A stretch of DNA of 34,091 bases, from contig NZ_JARWPM010000407.1 of the NCBI RefSeq assembly GCF_029869215.1, positions 1 through 34,091 on the forward strand. The letters run 5' to 3'. The translations under genes were made by a program, and so were the position numbers. Each line of letters opens with the position of its first letter. Positions within the stretch are counted from its first letter, which is position 1. Below the pieces are notes generated by a model. It had not been told where the DNA came from. It saw nothing but the letters and a program-made list of their open reading frames with translations, and did not search any database. The DNA is from Nocardia carnea. GTDB taxonomy: Bacteria > Actinomycetota > Actinomycetes > Mycobacteriales > Mycobacteriaceae. Below, in pieces: positions 25,201 through 34,091 of the stretch.

Positions 25201-28183
25201 GGCTCGCCGATAGTGAGGTGCCACCGCGGGCGAAGAAGTCGTCGTCGGCTCCGATCGGCTCCGTGGTCTGCAGAACTTCGGCGAACACCCGCGCGACCTG
25301 TTCCTCGGCCGCGCCCGCCGGGGCGCGGAACTCGGTCCGCCCGAACACCGGTACCGGCAGCCGCCGGGTATCCAGCTTCCCGTTGGCGGTCAACGGCAGG
25401 GTATCGAGGATTTCGTAGGCGGCGGGTCGCAAGTACGCGGGCAGCCGCCGGGCGAGCGCGGTGCGCACCGTCGCCGGCTCGATCCGCGCACCCGGCTCCG
25501 GCACCAGATACGCGACCAGGTGGGTACCGGTTCGGGGATCGGTATGGGCGACGACCGCGGCGCGGGCGATCCCGGGTAGGGCGGTGAGCGCCGTCTCGAT
25601 CTCGCCCGGTTCGATCCGGTAGCCGCGCACCTTCACCTGGAAATCACTGCGGCCGTGGTAGATGAACTGCGGTTCGGCGTCCTCGGTGATCGTCACCAGA
25701 TCACCGGTTCGGTACAGACGCCCCGCCGGCGGGCCGAACGGGTCGGCGACGAAGCGGCTCGCGGTGAGCCCCGGACGACGGTGATAGCCCCGGGCCAGTG
25801 CCGGCCCGCCGATATACAGTTCGCCGAGGACGCCCGGGGGGACCGGTCGCAACGCGGCGTCGAGGACCACCGCGTGGAATCCCCGCAAGGGTGCGCCGAT
25901 GGTGACCGGCCGGCCCGCCTCGAGCTCGCCGAGCGTTGCGATATCGGTGGCCTCGGTCGGACCGTACCCGTTGCGCAGACACCGGCCCGGCGCCCAGGCA
26001 TCGACGAGATCGGGTCGCACGGCCTCGCCGCCCACCGCCAGCGCGCGGAGAGCCGGTACCGCCGAGGGGTCGAGGGTGGCGAGTACAGCCGGGGTGATGA
26101 TGGCCATGGTCACCCGCTCCCGGCGGATCAACTCGGCCAGATCGTCGCCCGCGACGACATATCGTGGCGCGATCACCATGGTGGTGCCGGCGGCCAGTGC
26201 GCACAGCTGCTCGCCCACCGCCATATCGAAGCCGGGCGAGGCATGGTGCAGGGTCACCGTGCCCGGACGCAGGCCGAAGCGTTCGCGGCGTTCGGCGGCG
26301 AGATTGGCCAGGCCGCCGTGGGTGACCATTACTCCTTTGGGGCGCCCGGTGGACCCGGACGTGTAGATGAGATAGGCCGGATGGGCGGCGGACAGCGGCG
26401 CACCGCGGTCGGCATCGGTCACGGCGCCGACCGCGGCGCCCAGCGGTGCGTCGAACAGATCATCGAGGAGAACACTGCGCATATCGGTGGGCAGCCGGCC
26501 CGCGTGTGCTGTGGTGGTCAGTGCCACCTCCGCACCGCAGTCGGCGAGCAGGTACTCGATCCGGTCGTCCGGGTAGCCCGGATCGACCGGCACGAAGGCG
26601 GCTCCGGACTTGGCCACCGCCCAGACCGCGGCCACCGATTCGGCCGAGCGCTCGAGCATGGTGACCACCAGCCGTTCCGGGCCGGCGCCCGCCGCTATGA
26701 GGGCACGCGCGAGCACATCCGTGCGCCGGTCGAATTCCCGGTAACTCCAGCGCCGTTCGCCGTGCACCACCGCGATACCGTCCGGATCGCGTTGCACCGC
26801 GGCGGCGATCAGCGCGGCCAGTGGTTCGGCCGGGGCGGACGCGGGTCCGCGCAGGGGCACCAGGATGCGGCGCTCGCGATCGTCCAGCAGATCGAAACCC
26901 TCGACCGTGGCCGCCGCGTCACCGGTGAGATGGTCGAGCAGCCGCTGGAATCGTGCGTGGTGTGCGGTCAGTTCGGCGCGGGTGTACCGATTCGGATTGG
27001 CCTCGAATTCCGTCCGCAGACCGGCCGTCGACCCGGGATAGACATTGAACGCCAGATCCGGGACCGGCCCCGTGCCGAGCATGTGCAGGGTGCCGCGCGC
27101 GGGGCCCAGCTCGACCGCGGAGTGGAAGTTCATGATGTTCACGGCCGGGCCGAAATCGCGATCGATCTGCCGCTCGCCGACGGCGGCGGCGCGGGCGATA
27201 TCTTCGCCGCGGTAGCGCTGGTGTCGTAGCGCACCACCTATTTCGGCCCGCACCACGGCCAGCAGGTCGGCAAGGCGGGCGGAACCGGAAACCGGAAGTC
27301 GCAGCGGGACGACATTACTGACCAGCCCGGCGCTGCGGCGCAACACCGCGGTCGTGCGCGCGGCCACCGGCAGACTCAGCGTTACCTCCGTGGCACCGGT
27401 GACCCGGGCGAGATAGGCACCGAATACGGCGACCAGCACCGCGGCAACCCCGGCCCCGTCGGCGACGGTTTCCAATGCCGCGGCGCGGGCCGGGTCCAGA
27501 TCGATGCCGGCCACCACCGAGTACGCGGCGAGATCGCCCGACCGCAGGGCAGGGGTCACCGGCTCGGGCAGCCCGGCCGCGTGCTCGGCCCAGTATCGGC
27601 GGTCCTTCTCCCACCGCGGCGAGGCCCGATAGGCCCGGTCCGCCGCCAGCAGCAGCTCGGGTGACCCGGGCTCGAGGTCGGGCAACTCGGCACCCGCCCG
27701 GATCAGCTCGTAGAGTTCGCCGGTCCGGCGGGCCAGGATCATCGCGCCGTAGCCGTCCAGCAGGAGGTGATGGGCCCGGGTGTAGATCAGATGCCGGCGC
27801 GGAGCGAGCCGCAGCACGGTCGACTCCAATGGTGGATCGGCCGTGACGTCCATCGGCCGCTGCCGGTGGGTACGCATCCATTCCGCGGCCGCGGTGTGCG
27901 GATCGGGCTCGGCACTCAGGTCGAGGACATCGAGTTCGTCGTATTGGTCGAACTCGATCCGCTGCCACGGGGTGCCGTCCGCGCCGAGACCGAACCGCAG
28001 GTACACGCCGAGCTCCCGGGCCGCCCGGCGCCCGGCAGCCGCGTAGGCGGCGCAATCGAAGGGACCGGTCACGTCCACGTACTGGGTGATGGTGAACGGA
28101 ATGTGATCGTGTAGGTGCTGAGCGAACCAGATTTCGCGCTGCGCTGTGGTGAGTGGCGACAACACGCCCGGGTTCGTGTGCAT
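22256..28183 (-). CDS. Non-ribosomal peptide synthetase, C-A-T-C-T-R
   Basis: 1975 residues. Order: C1 (5-440, HHLLLDG 138-144); A (455-945, with LIYTSGSTGRPKG at 605-617, NGYGPTE at 738-744, GRLYRTGDL, NGKL at 934-937); T1 (960-1025, Ser990 in GGTSL); C2 (1040-1470, HHIAADG 1170-1176); T2 (1500-1570, Ser1533 in GGTSL); terminal reductase (1600-1975, TGGTGFLG 1608-1615, Tyr1766/Lys1770 in YVATK). Both condensation motifs are intact. No second adenylation domain exists, so T2 must be charged in trans. The leading C domain implies an acyl or aryl donor supplied by another protein. Release is by NAD(P)H reduction to an aldehyde or alcohol. ATG 28183 follows GAGGAC; an iron box lies just upstream. 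No MbtH-like gene, transporter or phosphopantetheinyl transferase is in the window. Product unknown. Confidence 0.95.
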   Translation of the reverse strand: MHTNPGVLSPLTTAQREIWFAQHLHDHIPFTITQYVDVTGPFDCAAYAAAGRRAARELGVYLRFGLGADGTPWQRIEFDQYDELDVLDLSAEPDPHTAAAEWMRTHRQRPMDVTADPPLESTVLRLAPRRHLIYTRAHHLLLDGYGAMILARRTGELYELIRAGAELPDLEPGSPELLLAADRAYRASPRWEKDRRYWAEHAAGLPEPVTPALRSGDLAAYSVVAGIDLDPARAAALETVADGAGVAAVLVAVFGAYLARVTGATEVTLSLPVAARTTAVLRRSAGLVSNVVPLRLPVSGSARLADLLAVVRAEIGGALRHQRYRGEDIARAAAVGERQIDRDFGPAVNIMNFHSAVELGPARGTLHMLGTGPVPDLAFNVYPGSTAGLRTEFEANPNRYTRAELTAHHARFQRLLDHLTGDAAATVEGFDLLDDRERRILVPLRGPASAPAEPLAALIAAAVQRDPDGIAVVHGERRWSYREFDRRTDVLARALIAAGAGPERLVVTMLERSAESVAAVWAVAKSGAAFVPVDPGYPDDRIEYLLADCGAEVALTTTAHAGRLPTDMRSVLLDDLFDAPLGAAVGAVTDADRGAPLSAAHPAYLIYTSGSTGRPKGVMVTHGGLANLAAERRERFGLRPGTVTLHHASPGFDMAVGEQLCALAAGTTMVIAPRYVVAGDDLAELIRRERVTMAIITPAVLATLDPSAVPALRALAVGGEAVRPDLVDAWAPGRCLRNGYGPTEATDIATLGELEAGRPVTIGAPLRGFHAVVLDAALRPVPPGVLGELYIGGPALARGYHRRPGLTASRFVADPFGPPAGRLYRTGDLVTITEDAEPQFIYHGRSDFQVKVRGYRIEPGEIETALTALPGIARAAVVAHTDPRTGTHLVAYLVPEPGARIEPATVRTALARRLPAYLRPAAYEILDTLPLTANGKLDTRRLPVPVFGRTEFRAPAGAAEEQVARVFAEVLQTTEPIGADDDFFARGGTSLSASRVAARLGMPMRTLFDSPTVTELAAALDDRELTPALELVPVSRPGPVPPAPAQLRLWLLNQLLPDSAAYHLPAAVRLTGALDLDALRAAVAAVLDRHETLRTVYPERGASAYQRVLPVGEALAALDLSPHQVAGDADPGAAAEVFARRPFDVAVDLPIRVRLLRTGTDAHVLLLVAHHIAADGWSLGPLMGDLITAYEAARSGTEPGWPPLPVRYIDYSCRQHEILGDRTDPGSRVTRQLAYWRTVLAGVPDSLPLPTRPGGPGERAGAGATVAVAPVVTGTALGDSTPFMVAFAAYAVLLHRFSGRTDMVIGVPVAGRGHPALDRMVGMFVNTLPLRVRIDPAASFRDLVTRVRTAALDAFENADVPFDRIVDAVDAPRLDGGHPLLRTVFSYENLPAPPPLMLDGLEVEVLEVPQRTTQFDLTVTVRETPARAVFGYDTAVFDDATVTAFAHGYRAILAAAHDDPDRRVGDLAEIIAPTGTRTVAPVMSGTGTPAPATAHQASAGTPQEQAVAAVFAEVLGLPSVGPEDDFFALGGTSLLVFTLRTALRERLGLEVEPRTFFTAATVRALTSAADDDDPAAFARQLLDDARLDPGFSVEAVAPADPDGPLLLTGGTGFLGTHLLRALLDSGTRTVYCLVRATTAVDGLARLRTAMAGYELVHDDLPNRVIVVPGDLARPRLGLDEPTFVDLARRLGGIVHNGALVNHLASYRQLRAANIGGTREVLRLATTSRKIPVHLVSTLDAVLGPDRTGLVTERNEIAAAEVARHGYVATKWVAEQLVLRAGEHGVPVAVYRPGLVAGSVRTGAVAPGDALWTLLRAAALIGVAPEVGAAAVSLAPVDYVASALAALIAGAPACGERYHLVNTVPTPVRELLAGLARLGCPVRTVPAEEAQRVLGEQLAAGSAPEADLGRAALLIGTYVDLDVPGTADLVLDDSRTRAALAGSGITCPVIDSAIIDRYLRRLQETGLSAPAAGAVR

Positions 28184-28509
28184 TACAGGTCCTCGATATC
28201 TCCGCCGAAGCAGATAGGTAAGCCTGCCCTATAAAAGCACAGGCGGCCGTGGCCGATACCGGTGATGCACACACCGTCGCAATGGCCGAGACACGCCGCC
28301 CGGAGCGGACAGCGATGACCGGCGCGGACGGAGGGGAGAGCCGGCGCCGACCTCACCCAAGGCGCCGCGAACCCCCGATTCGGCAAGATACGGGCGAGTA
28401 GCCCCCATACGCTGTGCGAATTCGCGCGGTGACAGGGCAGACTGGCCCAAACGTACCCGCAACCCCCGCCCCGACCGGGGCTCGTGCTTGCGCAGGAAGG
28501 AGTCGGCGA
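28184..28509. promoter_or_regulatory. Divergent promoter region, NRPS/carboxylase
   Basis: 326 bp. The iron box lies at the NRPS end. The carboxylase side holds no promoter I can defend; its ribosome binding site AAGGAG is at 28497-28502. No small gene is evident. Confidence 0.6.
28214..28232 (-). promoter_or_regulatory. IdeR/DtxR-type iron box in front of the NRPS gene
   Basis: On the minus strand the 19-mer ATAGGGCAGGCTTACCTAT matches 14 positions of the actinobacterial iron-box consensus TTAGGTTAGGCTAACCTAA by eye. It is a partial palindrome with ATAGG/CCTAT arms. It ends 30 bp before the NRPS start codon, where bound repressor would block transcription or its initiation. With iron, IdeR-type proteins repress such promoters, so the NRPS should be made in iron starvation. 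The box is 277 bp from the divergent carboxylase, so it is less likely to control that gene. Confidence 0.75.
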
Positions 28510-33975
<5,466 letters not shown>

Positions 33976-34091
33976 TCCGCGCGCTGTCGCCCGAACCCCC
34001 CCCCGTGACGGCGCCGGCGTACGAAAAACAATTTGATCCCAGGTAGTACACCAAAACGCCACGGGCGCAAACCGTTAGGGCACCCACCCCC
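33976..34091. other. 3' flank of the carboxylase gene
   Basis: 116 bp to the window edge with no gene. It contains a run of nine C at 33996-34004, which is slippage-prone, and then a clearly AT-richer stretch from about 34020. No stable hairpin with a tail was found. Confidence 0.4.

Noticed and set aside
25655..27229. Rightward 524-codon frame inside the NRPS
   Set aside because: Antisense shadow of the adenylation and first condensation domains, with no recognisable motif.

Overview
High-GC actinobacterial chromosome, most likely a mycolic-acid producer of the Nocardia/Rhodococcus type. The evidence is an antigen 85-type mycolyltransferase, an MspA-type outer-membrane porin, a mycofactocin-coupled short-chain dehydrogenase, a single-chain acyl-CoA carboxylase of about 1820 residues, many GTG/TTG starts and very GC-rich third codon positions. 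I see no tRNA, rRNA, CRISPR array, phage module or intact insertion sequence. Genus assignment is inference.

Layout. 1-4.3 kb: msrA, a class I methyltransferase, a divergent cytochrome P450 of the conservon-associated type lacking the ExxR arginine, and an HSL-family esterase. 4.3-8.2 kb: a stress block with a manganese catalase-hemerythrin operon read leftward from a candidate SigB/SigF promoter, and an aidB-like acyl-CoA dehydrogenase read rightward. 8.2-11 kb: a PaaX-like regulator divergent from a mycofactocin-coupled SDR, then a DUF3159 membrane protein. 11-14 kb: a TetR regulator divergent from a translationally coupled Rieske oxygenase/DapB-fold reductase pair, with a perfect 10-bp inverted repeat between them. 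14-18 kb: an exported GH76 alpha-mannanase, a two-subunit 3-oxoacid CoA-transferase and its divergent IclR regulator. 18-19.6 kb: a patch holding a DOT1-like methyltransferase and a possible transposase relic, perhaps acquired. 19.6-22.1 kb: cell-envelope genes (mycolyltransferase, small secreted protein, MspA porin). 22.2-28.2 kb: one large NRPS gene (C-A-T-C-T-R) preceded by an IdeR/DtxR-type iron box. 28.5-34 kb: the giant biotin-dependent carboxylase, divergent from the NRPS.

The most interesting system is the NRPS. It has two condensation domains, two carrier domains and a terminal reductase but only one adenylation domain, so the second carrier must be loaded in trans or by another route. 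An iron box 30 bp upstream of its start codon predicts repression in iron-replete cells. This points to an iron-responsive, reductively released small peptide (siderophore-like or metal-linked); the product is unknown to me. Other points of interest are the orphan ExxR-less P450, the Rieske/DapB-fold pair with its TetR operator, and repeated hairpins between convergent genes that hold a stop codon in the loop.
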